Shown here in pieces: positions 8,307 through 17,289 of a stretch of DNA of 32,312 bases. Source of the DNA: Betaproteobacteria bacterium. Its GTDB lineage: Bacteria > Pseudomonadota > Gammaproteobacteria > Burkholderiales > Burkholderiaceae_C. The notes beneath the pieces were generated by a model. The model searched no databases, had not been told where the DNA came from, and saw only the letters and a list, made by a program, of their open reading frames with translations. The translations under genes were made by a program, and so were the position numbers. Position 1 is the stretch's first letter. Each line of letters begins with the position of its first letter. The stretch covers positions 1-32,312 of the forward strand of contig RFMX01000458.1 in NCBI GenBank assembly GCA_009927495.1, written 5' to 3'.

Positions 8307-9509
8307 ATGTCACTGTTTTCCGCTGTCGAAATGGCCCCACGAGACCCCATCTTGGGTCTGAATGAACAGTTCGCTGCTGATAAATCGCCCCACAAAGTCA
8401 ATTTAGGGGTGGGTGTCTATTTCAACGAAGACGGTAAATTGCCTTTGCTGGCTTGCGTGCTTCAGGCTGAAAAAACACTGATGGAAAAACCGGCTGCCCG
8501 CGGCTATTTGCCCATCGATGGCATCGCGGCCTATGACAGCGCGGTCAAAAGTTTGGTCTTTGGTTCAGACTCGGACGCGGTCAAGTCTGGACGCGTTGCC
8601 ACTGTTCAGGCCATTGGTGGAACTGGCGGCTTGAAAATCGGTGCCGATTTTCTTCACAAGCTCAACCCAGCTAGCAAGGTCATGATCAGCGACCCCAGCT
8701 GGGAGAACCACAGAGCACTTTTTTCAGCTGCTGGATTTGTTGTTAATACTTATGCCTATTACGACGAACAAAAACGTGGCATCAACTTTGAAGGGCTGAT
8801 CAAAAGCCTCAGTGCGGCAGCCTCAGGTACCGTGGTTGTGCTGCATGCTTGCTGCCATAACCCAACCGGCTATGACCTGACTCCTGAGCAATGGGACAAA
8901 GTCATCGCCACCGTCAAAGAAAAACAATTGACACCTTTTCTTGATATGGCCTACCAAGGTTTTGGCAACGGCATCACCGAAGACGGTGCGGTGATTGAAA
9001 AATTTGTGTCTGCAGGTATAGATTTTTTGGTCTCAACCTCTTTTTCCAAAAGTTTTAGCCTTTACGGCGAACGCGTCGGTGCTTTATCGGTCTATTGCCA
9101 TGACGCTGATGAAGCCGCAAGGGTGTTGTCTCAGCTCAAAATTGTCATTCGTACCAATTACTCCAACCCGCCCACCCATGGCGGAGCCGTTGTGGCTGCT
9201 GTACTCAACAACCCTGAACTGCGTGCTTTGTGGGAAAAAGAGCTCGCAGGTATGCGCATACGGATTAAATCTATGCGCCAGAGCTTGGTCGATGGCCTCA
9301 AAGCAGCGGGAATCCAGCAAGACATGGGGTTCATCACCCAACAGATTGGCATGTTCAGTTACTCTGGATTGAGCAAAGACCAGATGGTTCGACTGCGTAC
9401 AGAGTTTGGGGTGTATGGAACGGATACAGGACGTATGTGCGTGGCCGCCCTCAACACACACAATCTTCCCTATGTGTGTCAGGCTATCGCAGCTGTTCTC
9501 AAAAACTGA
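8307..9509 (+). CDS. Aromatic/aspartate-type aminotransferase (class I, PLP)
   Basis: This is a fold-type I aminotransferase of the AspC/TyrB group, moving amino groups between aromatic or acidic amino acids and 2-oxoglutarate. Visible features are VNLGVGVYFNEDGKLP near the N-terminus, DPSWENHRALF, HACCHNPTGYDLT, the PLP lysine in STSFSKSFSLYGERVGALS (about residue 246), and the C-terminal substrate-carboxylate arginine in TGRMCVAAL. The ORF track extends upstream to 8124 through uvrB sequence; ATG 8307, preceded by AAGGA, gives 400 residues and the family N-terminus MSLFSAVEMAPRDPILGL. The C-terminal stop overlaps the next gene as TGATG. TyrB-like rather than AspC-like activity is an inference from the group's usual annotation. 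Confidence 0.92.
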   Translation: MSLFSAVEMAPRDPILGLNEQFAADKSPHKVNLGVGVYFNEDGKLPLLACVLQAEKTLMEKPAARGYLPIDGIAAYDSAVKSLVFGSDSDAVKSGRVATVQAIGGTGGLKIGADFLHKLNPASKVMISDPSWENHRALFSAAGFVVNTYAYYDEQKRGINFEGLIKSLSAAASGTVVVLHACCHNPTGYDLTPEQWDKVIATVKEKQLTPFLDMAYQGFGNGITEDGAVIEKFVSAGIDFLVSTSFSKSFSLYGERVGALSVYCHDADEAARVLSQLKIVIRTNYSNPPTHGGAVVAAVLNNPELRALWEKELAGMRIRIKSMRQSLVDGLKAAGIQQDMGFITQQIGMFSYSGLSKDQMVRLRTEFGVYGTDTGRMCVAALNTHNLPYVCQAIAAVLKN

Positions 9510-10204
9510 TGAAAGCCCTCATTTTTGATGTTTTCGGAACGCTAGTTGACTGGCGTGGTTCCATTGCACTTCAGGCTGAAAGAGATTTATCACCCCTTGG
9601 ATTGCAAACCGATTGGCATGCTTTTGCAGATGCTTGGCGCAATGAGTACCAGCCCGCTATGGAGCGGGTACGCAGCGGACAACGGGCGTTTTGCAAGCTT
9701 GATGTATTGCACCGCGATAACTTAGATATTGTTTTGTCCAGATTAGGATGGACCTCAGTAGATGAGGCAACGCGCACAAAACTGACACTTGCTTGGCACA
9801 CGCTGGATGCTTGGCCGGAGGTCAAGCATGCCTTGACCAGATTGAGAAAGAAGTTTCTTCTGGCCCCCTGCTCCAACGGCCATATTGCATTGATGGTCAA
9901 TCTTGCTCGTCACAATGACTGGCATTGGGATGCCATCACTGGCGCAGAAATCGCTCACGATTACAAGCCGCAAGCGGTGGTCTACCAAGCTTCTGCTGAA
10001 GCACTAGGGTGTTCTTGGCAAGAGACAACCATGGTTGCCGCGCATTCAAGTGATTTGGCGGCGGCCAAACAATCGGGGCTTGGCACCGCTTTTATTGCGC
10101 GTCCTGATGAATATGGACCCGGTCTGGGCGAGTCAAAAGCTACAACTCCTGTCGATTTTGAAGCCCAAGACCTGAATCACCTTGCAGATCTCTTGGAATG
10201 CTGA
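9509..10204 (+). CDS. HAD-superfamily hydrolase, haloacid dehalogenase type II-like
   Basis: The N-terminus MKALIFDVFGTLVDW is the HAD motif I typical of the L-2-haloacid dehalogenase branch, with D8 as the expected nucleophile. Motif II is the serine in APCSNGHIALM, motif III the lysine in HDYKPQAVVYQASAEALG, and motif IV lies in MVAAHSSDLAAAKQSGLG. Related proteins usually read AHNxDL here; this one has Ser in place of Asn. True dehalogenases of this family and phosphatases share this frame, so substrate is uncertain. ATG 9509 overlaps the aminotransferase stop (TGATG), giving 231 residues and implying co-translation. The ORF track's longer version is a read-through of the upstream gene in another frame. 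Confidence 0.8.
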   Translation: MKALIFDVFGTLVDWRGSIALQAERDLSPLGLQTDWHAFADAWRNEYQPAMERVRSGQRAFCKLDVLHRDNLDIVLSRLGWTSVDEATRTKLTLAWHTLDAWPEVKHALTRLRKKFLLAPCSNGHIALMVNLARHNDWHWDAITGAEIAHDYKPQAVVYQASAEALGCSWQETTMVAAHSSDLAAAKQSGLGTAFIARPDEYGPGLGESKATTPVDFEAQDLNHLADLLEC

Positions 10205-10221
10205 ACAAGTGCTGTTATATT
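10193..10221 (+). promoter_or_regulatory. Candidate sigma70 promoter of phaZ
   Basis: TTGGAA (10193-10198) is 17 bases before TATATT (10216-10221), which is preceded by TGT to make an extended -10. The predicted start of transcription is near 10228, about 27 bases before the phaZ ATG. The -35 lies inside the end of the HAD gene. Confidence 0.45.
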
Positions 10222-10236
10222 GCACTGCAACATAAC
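10214..10236. promoter_or_regulatory. Near-perfect 23-bp palindrome over the phaZ -10, candidate PhaR-type operator
   Basis: The arms GTTATATTGCA and TGCAACATAAC flank a single central C; ten of eleven base pairs match. The core TTGCA-n-TGCAA resembles the TGC/GCA-rich symmetric sites described for the PHA-responsive repressor PhaR. It covers the -10 and the predicted start, so a bound protein would block RNA polymerase. Identity of the binding protein is inferred from the downstream gene. Confidence 0.5.
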
Positions 10237-10254
10237 TGAAAAGACAGGCCTAAC

Positions 10255-11568
10255 ATGCTTTACCAACTTTATGAAGCCCAACGGTCACTCATGGAACCCT
10301 TTGCAGACTTTGCATTGGTGTCTTCCAAAATGCTGGGCAACCCAGTTTCTCCTTTAGCGCAAAACCCTTTGGTTCAGCGCTTGTCTGCCTCGTATGACCT
10401 GATGTACCGGCTTGGTAAGGATTACGTCAAACCTGAGTTTGGCATACCGTCTGTAAATATCCAAGGATCTGAAGTCGCTGTCCGTGAGGTGATTGAAGTC
10501 AACAAGCCGTTTTGTGATTTGCTGCATTTCAAAACCTTTTGCGACAACGCGGCAACCCTTGATAACTTAGCATCATTGCCAGCTGTACTGATCGTGGCGC
10601 CGTTGTCAGGCCATTACGCTACTTTGCTGCGCGACACAGTGAAAACCATGTTGCAAGGACACAAGGTTTACATCACCGACTGGAAAAATGCCCGGCTTGT
10701 ACCCCTGACCGAAGGTGAATTTCATCTTGACGACTATGTCAACTACATACAAGAATTTATTCGTCATGTACAAGCTACCCATGGCCATTGCCATGTGATG
10801 AGCGTTTGCCAACCCACTGTGCCGGTGTTGGCTGCGGTATCTTTGATGGCAAGTCGTGGAGAACATTTACCCTTGAGTATGACCATGATGGGCGGCCCCA
10901 TTGATGCCACCAAGTCGCCTACTGCTGTCAACAACTTGGCTATGAACAAAAGCTTCAGTTGGTTTGAAAATAATGTGATCTACCGAGTGCCAACCAATTT
11001 TCCTGGCGCAGGTCGCCGTGTCTACCCTGGTTTTTTGCAACACACGGGTTTTGTCGCCATGAACCCCGATAGACACCTTAAAAGCCATTACGACTACTTC
11101 AAAGATCTGATCAAAGGTGACAACTCAAGTGCGGATTCACATCGTCAGTTCTACGACGAGTACAACGCGGTATTGGACATGGACGCCGATTACTACCTTG
11201 AAACCATTGCCACAGTTTTTCAAGACTTTAAATTGGTAAGAGGAACATGGGATGTGATTTCTGAAACTGGAGACGTAGAAAGAGTTCGTCCCCAAGACAT
11301 CAGCAATTGCGCACTTCTCACCGTAGAAGGCGAGCTTGATGATATTTCAGGCTCTGGTCAAACCAAAGCAGCCTTGAAACTCTGCTCAGGAATTTCCACT
11401 TCAAATAAATCGCACTATGAAGTCAAAGGTGCAGGTCATTACGGGATTTTCAGCGGAAGACGCTGGAGAGACATGGTCTACCCTCAGGTGCAAGCGTTCA
11501 TTTTGGCGCACCATACCAGCGCCAAAGCAAGCAAGCCTAAACGCCGGGTATCCGCCTCTGCACGGTGA
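10255..11568 (+). CDS. phaZ: Intracellular poly(3-hydroxybutyrate) depolymerase
   Basis: This enzyme mobilises intracellular PHB granules to hydroxybutyrate units. The sequence matches the PhaZa1-type intracellular depolymerases: N-terminus [20 protein letters not shown], then an alpha/beta-hydrolase-like core in which the nucleophile elbow holds a cysteine ([14 protein letters not shown], about residue 182) rather than serine, as known for the Ralstonia enzyme. [13 protein letters not shown] and [16 protein letters not shown] near the C-terminus (probable catalytic His) are also typical. It has 437 residues, no signal peptide and a lysine/arginine-rich tail ([14 protein letters not shown]). 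Its stop overlaps the following RnfB-like start as GTGA. A promoter with a palindrome lies upstream. Confidence 0.93.
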   Translation: MLYQLYEAQRSLMEPFADFALVSSKMLGNPVSPLAQNPLVQRLSASYDLMYRLGKDYVKPEFGIPSVNIQGSEVAVREVIEVNKPFCDLLHFKTFCDNAATLDNLASLPAVLIVAPLSGHYATLLRDTVKTMLQGHKVYITDWKNARLVPLTEGEFHLDDYVNYIQEFIRHVQATHGHCHVMSVCQPTVPVLAAVSLMASRGEHLPLSMTMMGGPIDATKSPTAVNNLAMNKSFSWFENNVIYRVPTNFPGAGRRVYPGFLQHTGFVAMNPDRHLKSHYDYFKDLIKGDNSSADSHRQFYDEYNAVLDMDADYYLETIATVFQDFKLVRGTWDVISETGDVERVRPQDISNCALLTVEGELDDISGSGQTKAALKLCSGISTSNKSHYEVKGAGHYGIFSGRRWRDMVYPQVQAFILAHHTSAKASKPKRRVSASAR

Positions 11569-12149
11569 GTCTCAGTCTGCGCATCTTGGCTGTCTTGCCG
11601 CAAACGCAATGCACGAGATGCGGCTACCCAGATTGCGAGGCTTATGCCAATGCGATTGAAAGCCAAGAAGCGGGCATCAACCAATGCCCTCCAGGCGGCG
11701 AAGAGGGCATACAACGTCTAAGCGATCTCACCGGACTTCCCGTAGTGCCCTTGAACCCTGAGAATGGCTTACAGGGACCAAGGCATATTGCATGGATCGA
11801 CGAGCAATGGTGCATCGGTTGCACGCTTTGCATATCGGCATGTCCTACAGATGCGATCTTAGGGGCCAGCAAGCAAATGCACACTGTGATTGAGGATGCA
11901 TGCACAGGTTGCGAGCTTTGCCTGCCTGTCTGCCCTGTTGATTGCATTCATCTTGAAAATGTGACGCTAGGCAACAGCGGTTGGAATGCATGGACCCAAG
12001 ACCAAGCAGACCATGCTAAAAAACGCTATGAACGAAAGAAGCTACGGCTGTCCAAAGAACAAGGCGAAACCCATGCAGATAAAAACATCGTTGGACTGAA
12101 ACAGTCAGCAGTACAAGCTGCGCTTGAAAGAGCCAAAGCGCAAAAATAA
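11565..12149 (+). CDS. RnfB-like electron-transfer ferredoxin, soluble and stand-alone
   Basis: The first part (about residues 10-48) is the RnfB Fe-S domain: [20 protein letters not shown] followed by [10 protein letters not shown], giving C-x2-C-x4-C and a later cysteine. It is followed by two ferredoxin-type [4Fe-4S] motifs, [16 protein letters not shown] (about 86-101) and [16 protein letters not shown] (about 116-131). Unlike E. coli RsxB it lacks the N-terminal membrane helix, starting directly at the Fe-S domain, and it ends in a charged helical tail ([14 protein letters not shown]). No other rnf gene is in the window, so it probably does not work in a full Rnf complex here. The GTG start overlaps phaZ by four bases. 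The partner is unknown. Confidence 0.88.
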   Translation: MSLSLRILAVLPQTQCTRCGYPDCEAYANAIESQEAGINQCPPGGEEGIQRLSDLTGLPVVPLNPENGLQGPRHIAWIDEQWCIGCTLCISACPTDAILGASKQMHTVIEDACTGCELCLPVCPVDCIHLENVTLGNSGWNAWTQDQADHAKKRYERKKLRLSKEQGETHADKNIVGLKQSAVQAALERAKAQK

Positions 12150-12159
12150 AATTGACGCG

Positions 12160-12642
12160 CTAATGTGCCTGCTCAGCCAAAGCGCTGAAAGCTTTGATCA
12201 CTTCTGTGGGGGCTTGCACCAACTCTATCAGCACGCCTTCACCACTCAAAGGAAATTCCTCGTTTCCTTTGGGATGAACAAAGCAAATATCAAAACCAGC
12301 TGCACCCTTGCGGATACCCCCTGGTGCAAAGCGTAAGCCTCGCGATGTCAGCCAATTAACGGCTGCAGGCAAATCGTCGATCCACAAGCCAATGTGGTTC
12401 AAAGGGGTGGTGTGAACCGCAGGTTTTTTTTGGATATCCAAGGGTTGCATCAAATCAACTTCAACCTTCAAAGGTCCTTGACCAAGGGTGCAAATATCTT
12501 CATCGACATTTTCCCGCTCAGATTGAAAATGACCAGACACACTAAGACCCAAAAGATCAACCCATAAGTGCCTGAGGGTGGACTTATCAGTCGCACCTAT
12601 TGCAATTTGTTGCAATCCTAAAACTTTAAAAGGACGGGTCAC
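12160..12642 (-). CDS. VOC-family protein, candidate methylmalonyl-CoA epimerase
   Basis: Two beta-alpha-beta-beta-beta modules of the vicinal-oxygen-chelate fold are recognisable, one starting [16 protein letters not shown], the other [14 protein letters not shown]. Likely metal ligands are the His in LNHIGLW and the Glu in [10 protein letters not shown]; the usual first-ligand His is a Gln (LQQIAIG), as in human-type glyoxalase I. The length of 160 residues fits epimerases and glyoxalases. The GTG start overlaps pccA by four bases (GTGA), and with pccA, pccB, meaB and mutase next door the missing step is epimerisation of (S)- to (R)-methylmalonyl-CoA. That role is inferred from context; a glyoxalase or other VOC activity is possible. 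Confidence 0.75.
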   Translation of the reverse strand: MTRPFKVLGLQQIAIGATDKSTLRHLWVDLLGLSVSGHFQSERENVDEDICTLGQGPLKVEVDLMQPLDIQKKPAVHTTPLNHIGLWIDDLPAAVNWLTSRGLRFAPGGIRKGAAGFDICFVHPKGNEEFPLSGEGVLIELVQAPTEVIKAFSALAEQAH

Positions 12643-14684
12643 ACAAACTCCACAATCACTTGGTCTACGCTCAAAGAGTCGCCCTTGGTGGCTTGAACTG
12701 ATTTAACAACCCCGTCTTGGGCGGCAAACAAAACATTCTCCATCTTCATTGCTTCAATCACTGCCACTCGCTCACCAGCTTGAACTTTTTGACCTTGGGT
12801 GACGGCTACTTCAACCAAAAGCCCTGGCATCGGGGACAACACAAATCGCGACATATCTGCTGGGGGTTTGTAGGGCATGAGCCGGTAAAGATCAGCCATA
12901 CGTGGCGATATGACCAAAGCTTCTATGCGCAAACCATGGTGTTGAATTTGCAAAACCAGTGGGTTTTTCAATGAGCCTCTTTCCACTTGCGCGACAAAGG
13001 CTTGACCGTTCACAGTACCCTCGATAGCAATGTCATTCAAGCGAGAATGGCTTTCAATGGCATAGTTTTTATCATTAACTTTGATGACAGCTGTTCCTCT
13101 TCCACCTACGTCATCAACCTCAACCTGGGTGTAGCCATGATGACCCTTTGCATCCAAGGTGATAACGGTATAAGTCTGACCTACCTTGACATCGTAGCCA
13201 GGCAACTGGCCGCTTAATGAAGCAGCCCGTTCGCGAGATTTACGTCTCACAAACGCTGCAAGAGCGATAAGAAAATCAGGGTCGGTATGCGAAACGCTTT
13301 CGGCGCTGAAACCTTTGGAGAAATGCTCTGCAATAAAGCCTGTATTGAAGCGGCCAGCAACGAAATCTGGGTGTGCAAGCAAGGCTGACTGAAAAGGAAT
13401 ATTCGAATTGATGCCACGAATCACAAAACCATTGAGCGCATCTCGCATCTTGGCAATCGCATCATTGCGATCGCGGCCATGCACAATCAATTTTGCAATC
13501 ATGGAGTCGTAGTGGATAGGAATTTCACCACCCTCTTGGACACCAGTGTCCACTCTCACCCCGAACAAGTGCTCTGTATTTGCTTGTTGCATTGAAGTGG
13601 GCGGAGGTTGGAATCGAATCAATCGACCCGTTGAAGGCAAGAAATTCCTGAATGGATCTTCTGCATTGATTCGACACTCAATGGCCCAACCGTCTCGGCG
13701 AATATCAGCTTGTGCAAATGGAATTTTTTCTCCAGCAGCGACACGGATCATCCACTCCACCAAATCCAACCCAGTGATGCACTCCGTCACAGGATGCTCA
13801 ACCTGCAGGCGCGTATTCATCTCTAAAAAATAAAAACTCTGATCCTTACCCACAACAAATTCAACCGTCCCAGCGCTTTGGTATTTGACCGCCTTGGCAA
13901 GTGCAACTGCTTGCTCGCCCATCGCTTGCCGGGTTTCATCACTGATGAAAGGGGAAGGTGCCTCTTCAATCACCTTTTGATGTCGGCGCTGTATAGAACA
14001 CTCTCGCTCATTTAAAAACAAAACATTTCCAAACGCATCGCCTAGCAATTGAATTTCAATATGCCGTGGTTCTTCTACAAATTTCTCAATAAAGACGCGG
14101 TCATCGCCAAAGCTGTTTCTCGCCTCGTTACGGCATGAGGTAAATCCCTCATGAGCCTCTTTGTCGTTGAAAGCCACCCGCAATCCCTTGCCACCGCCGC
14201 CTGCACTGGCCTTGATCATGACGGGATAGCCAATTGTTTTGGCGATTTCAACAGCTTTTTCGGGACTCTCTATGGCTTCATTAACGCCTGGAATGGTGTT
14301 GACATTTGCAAGTGCAGCCAATTTTTTGGAGGCGATTTTGTCTCCCATCGCCGCAATCGCCTCATGTTTGGGCCCAATGAAGACGATCGAATTTTCTTCA
14401 CACCGACGAGCAAAATCTTCGTTTTCGCTGAGGAAGCCATAGCCTGGGTGAATAGCTTGAGCGCCTGTTTTTTTGGCGGCTGAAATAATCACGTCGCCCA
14501 AGAGATAGCTTTCACGACTTGGTGCAGGACCAATGCAAACTGACTCATCCGCCAAAGCAACATGACGGGCATTTTTATCCGCTTCAGAATAAACAGCGAC
14601 GGTAGAGATACCCATGCGCTTTGCAGTCACAATCACACGGCAGGCGATTTCGCCTCTGTTGGCGATCAAAATTTTGGTGAACAT
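12639..14684 (-). CDS. pccA: Propionyl-CoA carboxylase alpha subunit (biotin carboxylase and biotin carrier)
   Basis: This subunit carboxylates its own biotin with ATP and bicarbonate for transfer to propionyl-CoA by PccB. The biotin carboxylase domain begins [18 protein letters not shown], has the glycine-rich ATP loop [15 protein letters not shown] near residue 165, and [14 protein letters not shown] near 290. A PCC-type BT linker domain follows, and the C-terminal biotinyl domain has the acceptor lysine in [11 protein letters not shown] about 35 residues from the end. ATG 14684 (681 residues) is chosen over the ORF track start because AGGAAAA stands just upstream and it gives the family N-terminus. 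Pairing with PccB and the mutase favours propionyl-CoA over acetyl- or methylcrotonyl-CoA. Confidence 0.93.
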   Translation of the reverse strand: MFTKILIANRGEIACRVIVTAKRMGISTVAVYSEADKNARHVALADESVCIGPAPSRESYLLGDVIISAAKKTGAQAIHPGYGFLSENEDFARRCEENSIVFIGPKHEAIAAMGDKIASKKLAALANVNTIPGVNEAIESPEKAVEIAKTIGYPVMIKASAGGGGKGLRVAFNDKEAHEGFTSCRNEARNSFGDDRVFIEKFVEEPRHIEIQLLGDAFGNVLFLNERECSIQRRHQKVIEEAPSPFISDETRQAMGEQAVALAKAVKYQSAGTVEFVVGKDQSFYFLEMNTRLQVEHPVTECITGLDLVEWMIRVAAGEKIPFAQADIRRDGWAIECRINAEDPFRNFLPSTGRLIRFQPPPTSMQQANTEHLFGVRVDTGVQEGGEIPIHYDSMIAKLIVHGRDRNDAIAKMRDALNGFVIRGINSNIPFQSALLAHPDFVAGRFNTGFIAEHFSKGFSAESVSHTDPDFLIALAAFVRRKSRERAASLSGQLPGYDVKVGQTYTVITLDAKGHHGYTQVEVDDVGGRGTAVIKVNDKNYAIESHSRLNDIAIEGTVNGQAFVAQVERGSLKNPLVLQIQHHGLRIEALVISPRMADLYRLMPYKPPADMSRFVLSPMPGLLVEVAVTQGQKVQAGERVAVIEAMKMENVLFAAQDGVVKSVQATKGDSLSVDQVIVEFV

Positions 14685-14700
14685 TGCTTTTCCTAAATCT

Positions 14701-16233
14701 TTAAAGTGGAATGTTGCCGTGCTTGCGCCACGGATTCTCAATTTTTTTATCTTTCAACATCACCAAAGAACGGCACACTCTTTTGCGGGTTTCGCTGGGA
14801 AGAATAACGTCATCAATAAAGCCTCTTGCACCGGCCACGAAAGGGTTGGCAAATCTGGCTTTGTATTCCGCTTCTTTCAATCCCAACTTCTCAGGGTTGC
14901 CTTTGTCTTCGCGGAAAATAATTTCAACCGCCCCTTTGGCACCCATCACAGCAATTTCCGCATGGGGCCAAGCAAAATTGACGTCACCCCTTAAATGCTT
15001 TGAAGCCATCACGTCATAAGCACCACCATAGGCTTTGCGGGTAATGACAGTAATCTTAGGCACAGTGCATTCTGCATACGCATACAAAAGCTTTGCCCCA
15101 TGCTTAATGATGCCGCCAAATTCTTGAGATGTGCCGGGCATGAAGCCAGGGACATCGACGAAAGTGATCACAGGGATATTGAAAGCATCGCAAAAGCGAA
15201 CAAATCTGGCGGCTTTGATACTGCTTTTGATGTCCAAGCATCCAGCCAATACCAAGGGTTGATTAGCGACAATCCCCACGGTTTGCCCCGCCATTCTTGC
15301 AAAGCCAATCAAGATATTTTTTGCATAGTCGGGTTGTAGTTCAAAGAAGTCCCCGTCATCCACAGTTTTGAGAATGAGTTCCTTCATGTCGTAAGGCATA
15401 TTGGGGTTATCGGGAACCAAGCTGTCTAAGCTTGTGTCTATTCGCTCAGCAGGATCCCCACTGGGGCGCACAGGCGGTTTCTCACGGTTATTCAAAGGCA
15501 GGTAGTTATACAAACGCCTAAGCATCAAAAGAGCTTCAACATCGTTATTGAAGGCCATATCAGCCACGCCACTTTTGGTCGTGTGCGTTGTGGCACCGCC
15601 TAAATCTTCTGCCGTGACTTCTTCATGCGTCACAGTCTTTACCACTTCAGGGCCAGTGACGAACATATAAGAGCTGTCCTTGACCATAAAGATGAAGTCG
15701 GTCAGCGCTGGGGAATACACAGCTCCACCAGCCGAGGGGCCCATGATCATGCTGATCTGGGGAACCACGCCGCTGGCCATGACGTTGCGCTGAAACACCT
15801 CCGCATAGCCACCTAAAGAAGCAACGCCTTCTTGAATACGTGCACCACCTGAATCATTCAAACCGATAACGGGTGCGCCCACCTTCAACGCTTGGTCCAT
15901 GATCTTGCATATCTTTTCGGCATGCGATTCTGATAATGCGCCGCCATAAACCGTGAAATCTTGACTGAACACAAAGACAAGTCGACCATTGATCATGCCG
16001 TAGCCAGTGACTACGCCATCGCCAGGGATTTTGTTGGCTTCCATGCCGAAATCCACGCAACGATGCTCGACAAACATATCCCACTCTTCAAAGGTTCCTT
16101 CGTCTAGCAAAATTTCTAATCGCTCACGGGCGGTCAACTTACCTTTGGCATGTTGCGCAGCAATTCTTTTCTCACCGCCACCCATTCTGGCTGCAGCTCT
16201 TTTTTCTTCTAGTTGATGAATGATGTCTTGCAT
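14701..16233 (-). CDS. pccB: Propionyl-CoA carboxylase beta subunit (carboxyltransferase)
   Basis: PccB transfers carboxyl from carboxybiotin to propionyl-CoA to form (S)-methylmalonyl-CoA. The acyl-CoA carboxyltransferase fold shows [23 protein letters not shown] near the N-terminus, the first oxyanion region [19 protein letters not shown] with [18 protein letters not shown], and the second in [24 protein letters not shown] plus [18 protein letters not shown]. Its 510 residues are normal for PccB. A good AAAGGT ribosome site precedes ATG 16233. It sits 16 bases before pccA and 51 after meaB; that gap is AT-rich and shows no terminator. Confidence 0.95.
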   Translation of the reverse strand: MQDIIHQLEEKRAAARMGGGEKRIAAQHAKGKLTARERLEILLDEGTFEEWDMFVEHRCVDFGMEANKIPGDGVVTGYGMINGRLVFVFSQDFTVYGGALSESHAEKICKIMDQALKVGAPVIGLNDSGGARIQEGVASLGGYAEVFQRNVMASGVVPQISMIMGPSAGGAVYSPALTDFIFMVKDSSYMFVTGPEVVKTVTHEEVTAEDLGGATTHTTKSGVADMAFNNDVEALLMLRRLYNYLPLNNREKPPVRPSGDPAERIDTSLDSLVPDNPNMPYDMKELILKTVDDGDFFELQPDYAKNILIGFARMAGQTVGIVANQPLVLAGCLDIKSSIKAARFVRFCDAFNIPVITFVDVPGFMPGTSQEFGGIIKHGAKLLYAYAECTVPKITVITRKAYGGAYDVMASKHLRGDVNFAWPHAEIAVMGAKGAVEIIFREDKGNPEKLGLKEAEYKARFANPFVAGARGFIDDVILPSETRKRVCRSLVMLKDKKIENPWRKHGNIPL

Positions 16234-16284
16234 GAATCTACCTTTGAAATATATTTTTTCTTAGAACAATTTTAATTTTTTATC

Positions 16285-17277
16285 CTACAAGGCGAGTAAC
16301 TCGCGGGCAGCTGTAGAGGCAGCGATTCGCCCATTGAGAACGTCTTGCTCTAAAGTAGTCAAACGAGCAGCTACTTTAGGATTTTGAGTGAAAGCTGCCC
16401 TGAGTCCAGTTTGAATCAATTCCTGAAGCCACATCAATGACTGTGATTGCCTTCGGTTTTGCCATTCGCCACTTGCCATTTGGCGTTGTTTGAAGTCAGC
16501 GACGACAGACCAAAAATCAGCAACCCCAGTTCCAGACAAAGCCGACAACCTGAGCGCTTTGGGATGCCACTTGTTGGCAACCGTCATTGAATGTGCATGT
16601 CCCGCCAGCAAATGAAAAGCACTTTCAATGAAGGCTTGGGCTTGTGAGGCGGCGTTTTCATCTAAGTCAGACTTGTTGATCAGAACCACATCGGCAATTT
16701 CCATGATCCCTTTTTTGATTGCCTGCAGGTCATCGCCAGCATTGGGCAGTTGCATAACGACAAACATATCGGTCATGCCTGCTACTGTCGTTTCGCTTTG
16801 TCCAACGCCCATGGTCTCAACAATAACGATATCGTAACCAGCAGCTTCACACAAAAGAATGCATTCGCGGGTCTTTTCAGCGACACCGCCCAAAGTCCCG
16901 CTGCTTGGACTGGGTCGGATAAAAGCAGAAGGGTTGTTAGATAAGAGTTCCATTCGGGTTTTGTCTCCCAAGATCGAACCGCCAGATAGACTGGACGACG
17001 GATCTACCGCCAAAACAGCCACCTTGTGGCCCTGAGTGATTAACCACAAGCCTAGATTTTCAATCAGTGTGGATTTACCTACGCCAGGTACGCCACTCAA
17101 TCCAATTCGCATCGATTTTCCCGTGTGAGGCAGCAGCTGGGTCAATAGTTGATCGGCTTGATGACGGTGATCTTGGCGTGTCGACTCCATCAATGTGATG
17201 GCTTTTGCTAATGCACGTCGTTTAGGCAGGGCCTCACCATGCATTAAATCCGGGAAAGTCCGCGCAAAGTCACTCAT
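16285..17277 (-). CDS. meaB: Methylmalonyl-CoA mutase-associated GTPase MeaB
   Basis: MeaB is a G3E-type GTPase that protects methylmalonyl-CoA mutase from inactivation and gates cobalamin loading. Visible are the P-loop GLSGVPGVGKSTLIENLG near residue 63, the family segment VDPSSSLSGGSILGDKTRM, the G3 region ETMGVGQSE and the G4 motif NKSDLD. It has 330 residues, typical of MeaB/ArgK. It starts 12 bases after the mutase stop. The older name ArgK (arginine kinase) for this family is not supported by the context here. Confidence 0.95.
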   Translation of the reverse strand: MSDFARTFPDLMHGEALPKRRALAKAITLMESTRQDHRHQADQLLTQLLPHTGKSMRIGLSGVPGVGKSTLIENLGLWLITQGHKVAVLAVDPSSSLSGGSILGDKTRMELLSNNPSAFIRPSPSSGTLGGVAEKTRECILLCEAAGYDIVIVETMGVGQSETTVAGMTDMFVVMQLPNAGDDLQAIKKGIMEIADVVLINKSDLDENAASQAQAFIESAFHLLAGHAHSMTVANKWHPKALRLSALSGTGVADFWSVVADFKQRQMASGEWQNRRQSQSLMWLQELIQTGLRAAFTQNPKVAARLTTLEQDVLNGRIAASTAARELLAL

Positions 17278-17289
17278 GAGAACTCAGAA

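Noticed and set aside
9084-9461. 125-residue minus-strand ORF inside the aminotransferase gene
   Set aside because: It lies antisense to strongly conserved aminotransferase sequence and lacks any family signal; it is a shadow of codon usage.
12130-12165. Terminator between the convergent RnfB-like and VOC genes
   Set aside because: Only a weak AGCGC/GCGCT pair with a 15-base loop and no U-run is present, so no terminator is claimed.
16285-17277. Arginine kinase (ArgK) reading of the GTPase gene
   Set aside because: The P-loop and NKSD motifs and the mutase next door fit MeaB; ArgK is an old name for the same family.
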